Position numbers and translations under genes: made by a program
Shown: positions 23,542 to 32,012 of the stretch, piece by piece
Position numbering within the stretch: the first letter of the stretch is position 1
How the letters are laid out: each line of letters begins with the position of its first letter
The notes under the pieces: model-generated
Databases searched by the model: none
What the model was told of the DNA's origin: nothing
What the model saw: only the letters and a program-made list of their open reading frames with translations
DNA from: Pseudonocardia sp. KRD291
Lineage (GTDB): Bacteria > Actinomycetota > Actinomycetes > Mycobacteriales > Pseudonocardiaceae
Direction: 5' to 3'
Assembly (NCBI RefSeq): GCF_019263595.1
Contig: NZ_JADQDD010000017.1
Span: 1-41,692 of the forward strand
DNA: 41,692 nt

Positions 23542-24456
23542 GTGTCGGGAGCACATCCGATCGGTCCCGGGAGCCGGGTCCTGATCACCGGTGCCGCCGG
23601 TGGCTTCGGCGAGCCGACGGCCGCGCGGCTGCGTGAGCTGGGCGCGCACGTGGTCGGCCTGGACCGGGTCGCGGGTCCGCACGTGATCGCCTGCGACATC
23701 ACCGACGACGCGGCCGTGACCGCCGCCGTCGACGAGGCGGTGTCCCTGCTCGGCGGGTTGGACGCCGTCGTGCACTACGCCGGCATCGGCACCCCGAACG
23801 ACGCGGGCGGCCCGCTGCACCCGGACGCGATGCGCGTCATCGACGTCAACCTGCTCGGCGCATGGCGGGTCACCGCGGCCGCGCTGCCGACCCTCCTCGA
23901 GGGCGGACGGGCGCGCGGCGCGAAGGGCCGGGTCGTGTTCGTCTCCAGCGAGCTGGCCTACCTGACGCTGCCGTTCGTCTCGGCCTACAGCGTGGCCAAG
24001 CGCGGGATGACCGCCTACGCGGACGCGCTGCGCCTGGAGTACGGGACCGAGGTCGCCGTCTCCACGGTGTACCCGGGCTACGTGCGCACACCGATCCACG
24101 ACGCCGGGCACGCCGTCGGCCTGGCGCTGGAGGGTCAGGTCCGCCGCGAGGAGGTCGACGACATCGTCGGCACCGTCGTCCGCACGCTGACCTCGGTGCG
24201 GCCTCCCCGCGATACCGCCGGGACCCGCCTCGGGGGCCTGGAGCTGTGGGCCGGTAGGCACCTGCCGGGCATCGTCGGCGCGGCCGTCGTGCGGCAGCTG
24301 CGCGCGAAGGCGCGGTCCGGGCACTTCGACTCCGCCCCGGCCGCCGCGGACCTGGTGCGCCGCCTGACCGGCCGGGTCCTCCCCGCCGCCACCGCCACCA
24401 CTGCCACCGGCAACAGCGCCGACGCCGCCGTCGGTGCGGGCGAGAGGAGTGTCTGA
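23542..24456 (+). CDS. Short-chain dehydrogenase/reductase
   Basis: 304 aa. The Rossmann cofactor site TGAAGGFG (16-23), DITDD, YAGIG (in place of NAGIG) and the catalytic Ser plus YSVAK (SSELAYLTLPFVSAYSVAK) define a classical SDR that oxidises or reduces an alcohol/ketone with NAD(P). The C-terminus is long with an Ala/Thr-rich end, so it may reach a membrane or partner. GTG 23542 is set by AGGAGG (23531-23536). It is the first gene of a three-gene operon with a di-iron oxygenase (1 bp after its stop) and a hydrolase. Confidence 0.88.
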   Translation: MSGAHPIGPGSRVLITGAAGGFGEPTAARLRELGAHVVGLDRVAGPHVIACDITDDAAVTAAVDEAVSLLGGLDAVVHYAGIGTPNDAGGPLHPDAMRVIDVNLLGAWRVTAAALPTLLEGGRARGAKGRVVFVSSELAYLTLPFVSAYSVAKRGMTAYADALRLEYGTEVAVSTVYPGYVRTPIHDAGHAVGLALEGQVRREEVDDIVGTVVRTLTSVRPPRDTAGTRLGGLELWAGRHLPGIVGAAVVRQLRAKARSGHFDSAPAAADLVRRLTGRVLPAATATTATGNSADAAVGAGERSV

Positions 24457-24457
24457 G

Positions 24458-25390
24458 ATGAGTGCACCCACGAAGGGCACGGACAAGACCGGGAGCAAGT
24501 CCACCGCGAAGCTGGGCGACCGCGAGGCCACCGCGGAGCGCCTGCTGCGCTCGTCGGTGGACAAGTCCTACGAGCCCTCGATCGACATCGACTGGGACGC
24601 CCCGCTCGTCGAGGGCAAGTACGGCATCGTCCCGGAACGCTGCTCGCTCTACGGCACCGAGCTCTGGGACGACCTCACCGAGGAGCAGCGGATCACGCTG
24701 AGCATCCACGAGTTCTGCAGCGTCGCCCGGATCGGGCTCTGGTTCGAGATGATCCTGATGCAGATGCTGCTGCGCTACGCCTACGACCGCGACCCGCGCC
24801 GCGCGCACATCCAGTACGCCCTGGTCGAGATCGCCGACGAGTGCCGGCACTCGATGATGTTCGCCAAGGCCACCGAGCGCTACGACGTCCCGGACTACGC
24901 GCCGAAGCGCCGGGTGCACGAGGCGGGCCGGTTCTTCAAGACCGTCGGCACCGGGCCCGCGATGTTCGCCGGCACGCTGTTCGTCGAGGAGATCCTGGAT
25001 CAGCTCCAGCGCGAGGGGATGCGTGACGAGCGCGTCCAGCCGCTCTCCCGGATGATCAACAAGATCCACGTGACGGAGGAGGCCCGGCACGTCCGCTACG
25101 CCCGCGAGGAGCTGCAGCGGATCATGCCGAAGACGAACTGGTGGCAGAAGGGCCTGGCCAACTTCCTCACCGCCCGGATCGCCGCGATCGTCGCGCGCAA
25201 CCTGATCCACCCCGAGGTCTACCGCAGCGTCGGGATCGACCCGAAGGTCGGCGCGAAGGCCGCCCGCAACAACCCGCACCACCAGGAGATGAAGCGCTGG
25301 ACGGCGCGCAAGCTGGTGCCGTTCCTGCGCGAGCAGAAGATCATGGGTGGGCCGACCGACGTCATCTGGCGCCGCGCCCACCTGATCTGA
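24458..25390 (+). CDS. AurF-like di-iron oxygenase
   Basis: A 310-aa helical-bundle protein of the p-aminobenzoate N-oxygenase (AurF) family. Metal-ligand candidates are E97 (GLWFEMIL), E128 and H131 (DECRH), E177/E178 (FVEEILD), H204, E208 and H211 (TEEARHVRYAREEL), which together give two E-x2-H pairs. AurF oxidises aryl amines, but most actinobacterial relatives have unknown substrates; fatty or aromatic substrates are possible here. The ATG lies 1 bp after the SDR stop, with GAGGAG upstream. With SDR and hydrolase partners, a hydroxylation, oxidation and hydrolysis sequence would be coherent, but that is inference. Confidence 0.82.
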   Translation: MSAPTKGTDKTGSKSTAKLGDREATAERLLRSSVDKSYEPSIDIDWDAPLVEGKYGIVPERCSLYGTELWDDLTEEQRITLSIHEFCSVARIGLWFEMILMQMLLRYAYDRDPRRAHIQYALVEIADECRHSMMFAKATERYDVPDYAPKRRVHEAGRFFKTVGTGPAMFAGTLFVEEILDQLQREGMRDERVQPLSRMINKIHVTEEARHVRYAREELQRIMPKTNWWQKGLANFLTARIAAIVARNLIHPEVYRSVGIDPKVGAKAARNNPHHQEMKRWTARKLVPFLREQKIMGGPTDVIWRRAHLI

Positions 25391-25407
25391 GCACGGGAGG
25401 CACACGC

Positions 25408-26334
25408 ATGCCACGACGGATCGTCACCCGGGACGGGACCGGGCTGCACGTGCGCGAGTCCGGCCCGCCCGGGGCGCCGGTGACGGTGCTGCTGGCGCAC
25501 GGCTGGACGCTCGACGAGCGCTGCTGGGCCCCGGTGGCCGACGCGCTGGCGGCCGGGGCAGGTGCCGGCCCGCCCCCGCGGGTGGTGCGCTACGACCACC
25601 GCGCGCACGGCCGCTCGGACGACACGCCGGAGCCGTCGATGACGCTCGAACAGCTCGCCGACGACATGGCCGAGGTGATCGCCCAGGTCTGCCCGTCCGG
25701 CCCGCTGGTGCTGGCCGGGCACTCGATGGGCGGGATGACGGTGATGACGCTGGCGCAGCGGTACCCGGAGCTGGTCGCCGAGCGGGTCCGCGGCGTCGCA
25801 CTGGTCGCGACGGCCAGCGGCGGTCTGGGCGGTGCCGCGACGCTCGGCCTGCGCGGGCGCCCCGCGCAGGCGTTCCTGGCCGGGAAGGGCCGGGTGGAGG
25901 GCAGCCCCCGCTGGACCGAGCGCCGCGAGCTGACCCGGCACCCGCTGCTGCTGCTCGCCGGCATGCGCGCGCTGCTGCTGGGCCGCAGGCCCGGGATCCG
26001 GGCCACCCGGCTGACCTGCGAGGCGGTCGCGGGCTGCCGCCCGACCACGGTCTCCGGGTTCACCCCCACCCTGACCACGCACGAGCGCGACGCCGCACTG
26101 GCCGCGTTCGCCGACATGCCGGTCGAGGTGATGATCGGGTCGCGGGACCGGCTGACCCCGTTGCGCCTGACCCACCGGATCCGCGAGCACCTGCCGCGGT
26201 CGTCCATGACGATCTTCCCGGACGCCGGTCACATGCTGCCGGTGGAGCGGGTCGGCGGCGTCGCCACCCGGATCGCGGCACTGGCCCGCCAGGCCGCGGC
26301 CGCGCCGTCCGCGCAGCCCGCGGACGCCCTGTAG
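25408..26334 (+). CDS. Alpha/beta hydrolase
   Basis: 308 aa. The oxyanion/Gly motif LLAHGWTLDERCW, nucleophile elbow GHSMGG (Ser), catalytic Asp in MIGSRDRLTP and His in PDAGHMLPVER give a complete Ser-Asp-His triad. An extended lid segment (about 140-210) includes LLLLAGMRALLLGRRPG. Likely an esterase/lipase or epoxide/thioester hydrolase acting with the di-iron oxygenase operon. The ATG has GGGAGG 7 nt upstream (25395-25400); it follows the oxygenase gene by 17 bp. Confidence 0.87.
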   Translation: MPRRIVTRDGTGLHVRESGPPGAPVTVLLAHGWTLDERCWAPVADALAAGAGAGPPPRVVRYDHRAHGRSDDTPEPSMTLEQLADDMAEVIAQVCPSGPLVLAGHSMGGMTVMTLAQRYPELVAERVRGVALVATASGGLGGAATLGLRGRPAQAFLAGKGRVEGSPRWTERRELTRHPLLLLAGMRALLLGRRPGIRATRLTCEAVAGCRPTTVSGFTPTLTTHERDAALAAFADMPVEVMIGSRDRLTPLRLTHRIREHLPRSSMTIFPDAGHMLPVERVGGVATRIAALARQAAAAPSAQPADAL

Positions 26335-26360
26335 CGGCGCGCCACCGGCGAGGACCGGAC

Positions 26361-26397
26361 GGCCCGGTCGTCGCCGGACTCCCGCGACGACCGGGCC
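26361..26397 (+). terminator. Terminator of the SDR-oxygenase-hydrolase operon
   Basis: Perfect 14-bp arms (26361-26374, 26384-26397) with a 9-nt loop, 26 bp after the hydrolase stop. Confidence 0.7.
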
Positions 26398-26414
26398 CGC
26401 CCGCGGCGTGGCGA

Positions 26415-26438
26415 ACCTGCCCGTTCGGTCAGGCAGGT
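26415..26438 (-). terminator. Small hairpin after the second tetR
   Basis: ACCTGCC (26415-26421) pairs with GGCAGGT (26432-26438), just past the end of the minus-strand tetR gene at 26442. Short arms; may be a weak terminator of that gene. Confidence 0.4.
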
Positions 26439-26441
26439 CGC

Positions 26442-27086
26442 TCAGGCCGACTGTTCGTCGGCCGGCTGCTGGTCGGTGATCCGGGGGAAGCCCGCGATAC
26501 CCCGCCACGCCAGCGACGACATCAGGCCGACCGCCTCGTCGCGCGGGACGCGCTGCTCGGAGTCGAGCCAGTACTGGGCACCGACCTGGCTGAGCCCGAC
26601 CAGCCCGACCGCGAGCAGCCGCGCCCGGTCCCGGTCCAGGCCTGCGTCGTCGGTGACGGCGTCGGCGATCGTGTCGATGCACCGGGCCAGCGCGTTCTCC
26701 ACCAGGGCCGCGGCCTCGGGGTCCCCGCGCAGGTCGGACTCGAACACCAGCCGGTAGGCCTTGCCCTCGCCGGCCACGAAGTCGAAGTACGCCGCGACCG
26801 CGGCGTTCACCCGCGCCCGGTTGTCCGAGGTCTTCTCGATGGCCCCGGAGACCCGCTCGACGAGCTCCTCGGCGTAGGTCGTGAGCAGCGCCTGGTAGAG
26901 CTCCAGCTTGCCGGGGAAGTGCTGGTAGAGCACCGGCTTGCTGACGCCGGCGCGCTCGGCGATGTCGTCCATCGCGGCGGCGTGGTAGCCCTGCGCGGCG
27001 AACACGTCGCGCGCGGCCAGGAGGAGCTGCGCCCGTCGTGCGCCGCGGGAGAGCCGCGCGCCGCGGGGCGTCGAGGTTCCGGTCAT
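26442..27086 (-). CDS. TetR-family regulator (Rv3208-like)
   Basis: 214 aa. The HTH is RRAQLLLAARDVFAAQGYHAAAMDDIAERAGVSKPVLYQHFPGKLELY. The ligand domain contains FDFVAGEGKAYRLVFESDLRGDPEAA and QYWLDSEQRVPRDEAVGLM. The pattern VSKPVLYQHF...DNRARV...YFDFV resembles the conserved mycobacterial regulator next to the DUF3107 gene (from memory); here the two are separated by the 4.1-kb oxygenase block. ATG 27086 is preferred; a GTG at 27116 in frame is possible. The 114 bp between this gene and the end of the ATPase gene show no clear palindrome. Targets are unknown. Confidence 0.8.
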   Translation of the reverse strand: MTGTSTPRGARLSRGARRAQLLLAARDVFAAQGYHAAAMDDIAERAGVSKPVLYQHFPGKLELYQALLTTYAEELVERVSGAIEKTSDNRARVNAAVAAYFDFVAGEGKAYRLVFESDLRGDPEAAALVENALARCIDTIADAVTDDAGLDRDRARLLAVGLVGLSQVGAQYWLDSEQRVPRDEAVGLMSSLAWRGIAGFPRITDQQPADEQSA

Positions 27087-27200
27087 CGGGCCCGCCCTTT
27101 CACCTGATGTCACCACGCCGGCTGTCTTCGCACCCTACTCGTCGGTAGGCACGGATTCATAACGTCGCGTGGCCGCGCGTCGCCACCGTCGGCGGGGTCG

Positions 27201-29630
27201 TCAGCCGACCGTGCTCCGGAAGCGGCGCAGCCGCAGACTGTTGGTCACCACGAAGACCGAGCTGAACGCCATCGCCGCGCCCGCGATCATCGGGTTCAGC
27301 AGCCCGGCGGCGGCCAGCGGCAGGGCCGCGACGTTGTAGGCGAACGCCCAGAACAGGTTGCCGCGGATCACGGCCAGGGTGCGGCGGGCGAGCCGGATCG
27401 CGTCGACGGCCGCCCTCAGGTCGCCGCGCACCAGCGTCAGGTCGCCGGCCTCGATCGCGACGTCGGTGCCGGTGCCCATGGCCAGACCGAGGTCCGCGGT
27501 GGCCAGCGCCGCGGCGTCGTTGACGCCGTCGCCGACCATCGCCACCACCCGCCCCTGTGCCTGCAGTGCCTCCACCGCGGCGACCTTGTCCTCCGGGAGC
27601 ACCTCGGCGATCACCGTCTCCGGGCCCGGGTCGATCCCGACCTCGGCGGCCACGCTGCGGGCGACGGCGGCGTTGTCGCCGGTCAGTAGCACCGGGGTCA
27701 GGCCCAGGTCGCGCAGCGCGCGGACGGCCTCGGCGCTGGTCGGCTTCACGGTGTCGGCCACCTCGAGCACGGCGCGCGCGTGCCCGTCCCAGGCGACGAC
27801 GACGGCGGTGTGCCCGGCCTCCTCCGCGGCGGTCTGCGCCGCGCGCAGCTCCTCCGGGATCTCGACGTCGTGCTCGGCGAGCAGCGCCGGGCGCCCGACC
27901 AGCACCGCGTGCGCGACGACGGTGTCCTCGCGCGCGGCGGTCGGCACCGGCTCGACCGGGTCGGTCACCGGGCCGGCCTCGCGCAGCTCGGAGACGATGC
28001 CGGCCACGCCCAGGCCGGGCCGGTTCTCGAACTGGCCGACGCCGGGCAGGTCCCCGCCGGAGCGCTCGCGTGCGGCCGCGGCGATCGCGCGCCCGACCGG
28101 GTGCTCGGAGCCGTTCTCGACCGCCCCGGCGATGCGCAGCGCCTCGGTCTCGTCCTGGCCGGGCGCCGGGTGCACCGACACCAGCGAGAGCTCGCCGCGG
28201 GTGATCGTCCCGGTCTTGTCCAGCACGACGGTGTCGATCGCCCGGGTGGACTCCAGCACCTCCGGGCCCTTGATCAGGATCCCGAGCTGGGCGCCGCGAC
28301 CCGTGCCGACCAGCAGCGCGGTCGGTGTGGCCAGGCCCAGCGCGCAGGGACAGGCGATGATCAGGACGGCGACGGCGGCGGTGAACGCCTCGGCGGCCGG
28401 CGCGCCGGAACCCAGCCAGAAGCCCAGCGTGCCCGCCGCGAGCACGATCACGATCGGCACGAACACGCCGGAGACCCGGTCGGCCAGCCGCTGCACGGCG
28501 GCCTTGCCGTTCTGCGCCTGCTCCACCCGCTGCGCCATCCGGGCCAGGCGGGTGTCCGCGCCGACCCGTGTCGCGCGCACCACCAGCCGACCGCCGGCGT
28601 TCACGCAGCCGCCGGTGACCGGCGAGCCCTCGGCGACCTCGACCGGCACCGACTCGCCGGTCAGCATCGACATGTCCAGGGCCGAGGTGCCGGAGACGAC
28701 GACCCCGTCCCCTGCCACCTTCTCGCCCGGGCGCACCACGAACCGGTCGCCGACGGCCAGCCGGTCGATCGGGATGCGTCGCTCCCGGACCGTGCCGACG
28801 CCCGTTCCGCCTGCGCTCCCCTCTGCGCCGATGCTCGTTCCGCCTGCGCTCCTCTCGTCCGCGTCGAGCACCGAGACGTCCTTGGCGCCGAGCTCCATCA
28901 GCGCGCGCAGCGCCGCACCGGCCCGGCGCTTCGACCGTGCCTCGGCGTAGCGCCCGAGCAGGATGAACAGGGTGACCCCGGCCGCGACCTCCAGGTAGAT
29001 CTGCCCGGAGCCGTCGACCGAGGACGCCGTGAGGCTGAACGGGTGCACCATCCCGGGCCTGCCCGCGGTGCCGAGCAGCAGCGCGTAGAGCGACCAGGCG
29101 AGCGCGGCCAGGGTCCCCAGCGAGACCAGGGTGTCCATGCTCGCCGAGCCGTGCCGCAGCGTCGTGGCGGCGGCCCGGTGGATCGGCCAGGCGCCCCAGA
29201 CGACGACCGGCGCGGCCAGCGTCAGGCAGATCCACTGCCAGTAGGTGAACTGCCAGGCCGGGACCATCGACAGGGCGATCACCGGCACGGCCAGCAGCGC
29301 GCAGACGACGAGGCGTTGGCGCAGGTCCCGCACGTGGATCTCGGCGCGGTCCGGAACGGCGGGTGCGTCCGGTGAGTCCGGCGAGGGCGGTGGCGCGGGC
29401 AGCTCGGCGCGGTAGCCGGCGGCCTGCACGGCCGCGACGAGGTCGTCGGTGCCCAGGTCCTGCGGGTAGTGGACCTCGGCCTTCTCGGTGGCGTAGTTGA
29501 CGGTGGCGGCCACCCCGTCGAGCTTGTTCAGCTTGCGTTCGACGCGGTTCGCACAGGACGCGCACGTCATGCCGCCGATCAGCAGCTCGACGCGCTGGGT
29601 GTCCGGGCGTTCCGGGGTGACCGTAGCCAT
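27201..29630 (-). CDS. copA: Copper-translocating P1B-type ATPase
   Basis: 809 aa. The N-terminal heavy-metal domain carries GMTCASC; eight membrane helices follow, with the transport motif CPC (IACPCALG) and the phosphorylation motif DKTGT. SEHPVG (HP locus) and GDGVNDAA complete the ATP-binding domain. The CPC plus CxxC metal domain predict Cu+ export. Between helix 4 and the actuator domain there is a Gly/Ser/Ala-rich insertion with an 11-residue repeat (SAGGTSIGAEG / SAGGTGVG). ATG 29630 has AGGGAG 6 nt upstream; a TTG two codons earlier is rejected. It follows the exported partner gene by 2 bp, so the pair forms one operon controlled from the CsoR-like site at 30742-30758. Confidence 0.93.
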   Translation of the reverse strand: MATVTPERPDTQRVELLIGGMTCASCANRVERKLNKLDGVAATVNYATEKAEVHYPQDLGTDDLVAAVQAAGYRAELPAPPPSPDSPDAPAVPDRAEIHVRDLRQRLVVCALLAVPVIALSMVPAWQFTYWQWICLTLAAPVVVWGAWPIHRAAATTLRHGSASMDTLVSLGTLAALAWSLYALLLGTAGRPGMVHPFSLTASSVDGSGQIYLEVAAGVTLFILLGRYAEARSKRRAGAALRALMELGAKDVSVLDADERSAGGTSIGAEGSAGGTGVGTVRERRIPIDRLAVGDRFVVRPGEKVAGDGVVVSGTSALDMSMLTGESVPVEVAEGSPVTGGCVNAGGRLVVRATRVGADTRLARMAQRVEQAQNGKAAVQRLADRVSGVFVPIVIVLAAGTLGFWLGSGAPAAEAFTAAVAVLIIACPCALGLATPTALLVGTGRGAQLGILIKGPEVLESTRAIDTVVLDKTGTITRGELSLVSVHPAPGQDETEALRIAGAVENGSEHPVGRAIAAAARERSGGDLPGVGQFENRPGLGVAGIVSELREAGPVTDPVEPVPTAAREDTVVAHAVLVGRPALLAEHDVEIPEELRAAQTAAEEAGHTAVVVAWDGHARAVLEVADTVKPTSAEAVRALRDLGLTPVLLTGDNAAVARSVAAEVGIDPGPETVIAEVLPEDKVAAVEALQAQGRVVAMVGDGVNDAAALATADLGLAMGTGTDVAIEAGDLTLVRGDLRAAVDAIRLARRTLAVIRGNLFWAFAYNVAALPLAAAGLLNPMIAGAAMAFSSVFVVTNSLRLRRFRSTVG
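28803..28852. repeat. 17-bp direct repeat inside copA
   Basis: CGTTCCGCCTGCGCTCC occurs at 28803-28819 and 28836-28852, period 33 bp, so the frame is kept. On the coding strand it reads GGAGCGCAGGCGGAACG. It makes the low-complexity insertion in the actuator region of the ATPase. Confidence 0.7.
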
Positions 29631-29632
29631 GA

Positions 29633-30586
29633 TCAACTCCCTGTCGGGGTGCCGACGGTGAACTCGCAGAGGTGCTCGGCGCCGTCATGGGTGAACGTCA
29701 GGAACAGCCGGTGGCTTCCGGGCGACGGGACGTCGGCGACGAACGCCACGCCCGGTCCCGAGCGTGCGTCCGGGCCGGAGCCGGTGGTCTCCGGACGCAG
29801 CGGGAACCGTGCCAGGTCGCCCTGGCGCACCGCGACCATCCGGCCGAACGCGCCGCCGGTGCCCTCGACCGGGGCCAGGTCGGTGACCGGCGCGCCGTCC
29901 TTGCTGACCGTCGCGAACACCCGGGACTCGCCGCCGGCGAGCAGGCCGCCGTCCAGACGGACCTGGTACTCGCCGGTCTGCACCGTGCGCTGCTCTCCGG
30001 TGAAGGTGAACGGGCCGAACGGGCCCGGGACGAACAGGTCGGTCCCCAGGTCCAGGGCCGGCCCGCCGGTCGGGGTGAACCCGGCGTAGAGGCGCCAGAC
30101 CCCGGCGCCGGGGAACTCGACCGGCGCGCGCCACACCCCGTCCGGGCCCTGGGTGGCACGCAGCTGCGTGTAGCCGGCGTCGTCCCGGCGGATCACCGCG
30201 GCGTCGATCTGCGCCCCCGGCGCCCCGTCGAACGCCCGGACCGGCGCGCCGTCCGAGCCGGTGATCGTGAACGCGATCTCGGTGGGCTGCTTCCAGTCGA
30301 GCACGGTGCCGTCGGCGACGAGCGTGTAGCCGGAGCGGGTGGAGCTCAGGCCCGCCGGCTCGGTCTCCGGGTCGGGCGCGGCCGCCGGCGAACCGCCCGG
30401 GGAGGCGTGCGGGGTGCCCGTCCCGTGCCCGGGGCCGACCGCGCGCGAGGCGTCGACCACGGCCGTCGCGGCGCCGGACCCACCGACCACGGGCCCGAGG
30501 GTCCCGCCCAGGGCCCAGCCGCCCGCGAACACCAGTGCGAGCGCGGCCGCGAAGCCGCCCACCCGCGCCGTCGTCCTACCGGCCAC
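29633..30586 (-). CDS. Exported beta-rich protein of the copper operon
   Basis: 317 aa. An N-terminal signal anchor (ARVGGFAAALALVFAGGWALGG) is followed by a Pro/Ala/Gly-rich linker. Two or more Ig-like beta domains then contain GYTLVADGTVLDWKQPTEIAFTITGSDGAPVRAFD and FPGAGVWRLYAGFTPTG, with HRLFLTFTHDGAEHLCEFTVGTP at the C-terminus. It resembles membrane-associated heavy-metal or copper-resistance accessory proteins of actinobacteria. A single C-terminal Cys and His are possible metal contacts, but no known site is recognised. GTG 30586 has GGAGG 7 nt upstream (30594-30598). It precedes copA by 2 bp. Confidence 0.75.
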   Translation of the reverse strand: MAGRTTARVGGFAAALALVFAGGWALGGTLGPVVGGSGAATAVVDASRAVGPGHGTGTPHASPGGSPAAAPDPETEPAGLSSTRSGYTLVADGTVLDWKQPTEIAFTITGSDGAPVRAFDGAPGAQIDAAVIRRDDAGYTQLRATQGPDGVWRAPVEFPGAGVWRLYAGFTPTGGPALDLGTDLFVPGPFGPFTFTGEQRTVQTGEYQVRLDGGLLAGGESRVFATVSKDGAPVTDLAPVEGTGGAFGRMVAVRQGDLARFPLRPETTGSGPDARSGPGVAFVADVPSPGSHRLFLTFTHDGAEHLCEFTVGTPTGS

Positions 30587-30741
30587 CGCCGTACCTCCGT
30601 CCCGCGCCTGCGTGTCCCGGTGCCGCCCGCCACGGGTGCGGCGCGCGGTCGTCCGGTCCGTCCCGGTCGCGTCGGTTCCCACACCCGGTACAACGCCTCG
30701 GCGCCGTACCGGATAGGCCATGACCCGATCGGGCGGTTCAC

Positions 30742-30758
30742 ATACTATAGGGGGGTAT
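30742..30758. promoter_or_regulatory. CsoR-like operator overlapping a -10 of the copper operon
   Basis: Plus-strand ATACTATAGGGGGGTAT, i.e. ATAC and GTAT half-sites flanking a G/C run, the arrangement recognised by the CsoR/RcnR (DUF156) family. On the minus strand the complement of 30744-30749 is TATAGT, a near-perfect -10 for the copper operon, about 155 bp before its first gene; TACTAT on the plus strand could serve the divergent hydrolase. No csoR gene is in the window. Confidence 0.6.
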
Positions 30759-30838
30759 CCCATCGCGGACCATCCGGGAGGTGAGGGGCCGATCACCCGG
30801 ACGCCACAGCCGGCCGGTGGGCACGCCATGATGGTCGG

Positions 30839-31933
30839 ATGGCCTTCCGCTCGACACCGGTCGTTCACCGCTCCGCCACCCGCGGCGCCGGGCTCGCCGG
30901 GCTGCGCCCCGACCGTGTTGACGGGGCCCGCCCCGACGGGCTCGCCGGGACCCGTCCCGATGACGCCGACCTCGCCGACGAGGCCACGCTCGGCCGGATC
31001 GACCCGATGCAGGCGCCCTGGCCCGGACGGACCGTCGTGTCCGGCGGGGTGGCGCTGCACGTGCGGGAGACGCCGGGCACGTCGCCGGACCTGCCGGAGG
31101 CCGTCTACGTGCACGGGCTCGCGGGCTCGTCGACGAACTGGACGGACCTGGCCGGGATGCTCGTCCCGCGGGTCGCCGGAACGGCCGTCGACCTGCCGGG
31201 GTTCGGGCTCTCCGAGCCGACCGCGTCGCGCGAGTACACCCCGGAGGCGATGGCCGACGCCCTGCTCTGCTGGATCGCCGGACGCGGGCGCCCGGTGCAC
31301 CTGGTCGGGAACTCCCTCGGCGGGCTGATCTCGATGACGGTCGCCGCCCGCCGTCCGGAGCTGGTGCGCTCGCTGACGCTGGTCTCGCCCGCCATGCCGG
31401 ACCGCCGACCGGACCCGCGCCGCCTCTCCGACCCCCGGATGGCACTGGCCATGGTGCCGGGCCTGGGCCGGTCGGCGCGCCGCGCGCTGGCCGAGGAGCC
31501 GTTGCGCACGCGGGCGGAGAAAGTCGTCCGGCTGTGCTTCGCCGACCCGGCCCGCGGGTCCGCCCGCCGCCTGGACGAGCTGGTCGCCGAGGCCACCCAC
31601 CGCGCCACGCTGCCGTGGGCGTCCGAGGCCGCGGACGGCGCGACGCGCGGGCTGCTCGGCGTCTGGGCCGGGCGTGAGGCGTGGCTGCGCGCCGCCCGTG
31701 TCCGGGTGCCCACGATGGTGATCTGGGGCGAGCAGGACCGCATCGTCACCGCCCGGCTGGCGCGCCGGACCGTCGCCACGCTGCCGGACGCGCGGCTGCT
31801 CCTGCTGCCCGGTGTCGGGCACGTCGCGCAGATGGAGGTCCCCGAGCTCGTCGCCCGCGCGATGGCCGGGGCGTGGGACGCCCAGGAGCAGGGCCGCTGG
31901 GCCGGCGGCGCGGTGCGGGAAGATTGCGGCTGA
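30839..31933 (+). CDS. Alpha/beta hydrolase
   Basis: 364 aa. After about 60 residues of Asp/Arg/Gly-rich N-terminus, the fold shows YVHGLAGSSTNW (oxyanion), DLPGFGLSEP, nucleophile GNSLGG, Asp in IWGEQDRIV and His in PGVGHVAQME. It is a complete triad of the haloalkane dehalogenase/esterase superfamily; the substrate is unknown. ATG 30839 sits 6 nt after CATGAT, a poor but possible leaderless -10. MoeZ begins 79 bp after its stop. The 252 bp upstream (30587-30838) hold the CsoR-like site. Confidence 0.85.
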   Translation: MAFRSTPVVHRSATRGAGLAGLRPDRVDGARPDGLAGTRPDDADLADEATLGRIDPMQAPWPGRTVVSGGVALHVRETPGTSPDLPEAVYVHGLAGSSTNWTDLAGMLVPRVAGTAVDLPGFGLSEPTASREYTPEAMADALLCWIAGRGRPVHLVGNSLGGLISMTVAARRPELVRSLTLVSPAMPDRRPDPRRLSDPRMALAMVPGLGRSARRALAEEPLRTRAEKVVRLCFADPARGSARRLDELVAEATHRATLPWASEAADGATRGLLGVWAGREAWLRAARVRVPTMVIWGEQDRIVTARLARRTVATLPDARLLLLPGVGHVAQMEVPELVARAMAGAWDAQEQGRWAGGAVREDCG

Positions 31934-32012
31934 GCCCCGCGTTCTGGCAGGGGAGAGCCACCGGGGCCCTGGCCCCGGCGACCGCACACGGATTTCTGCG
32001 AGGAGATGAACC

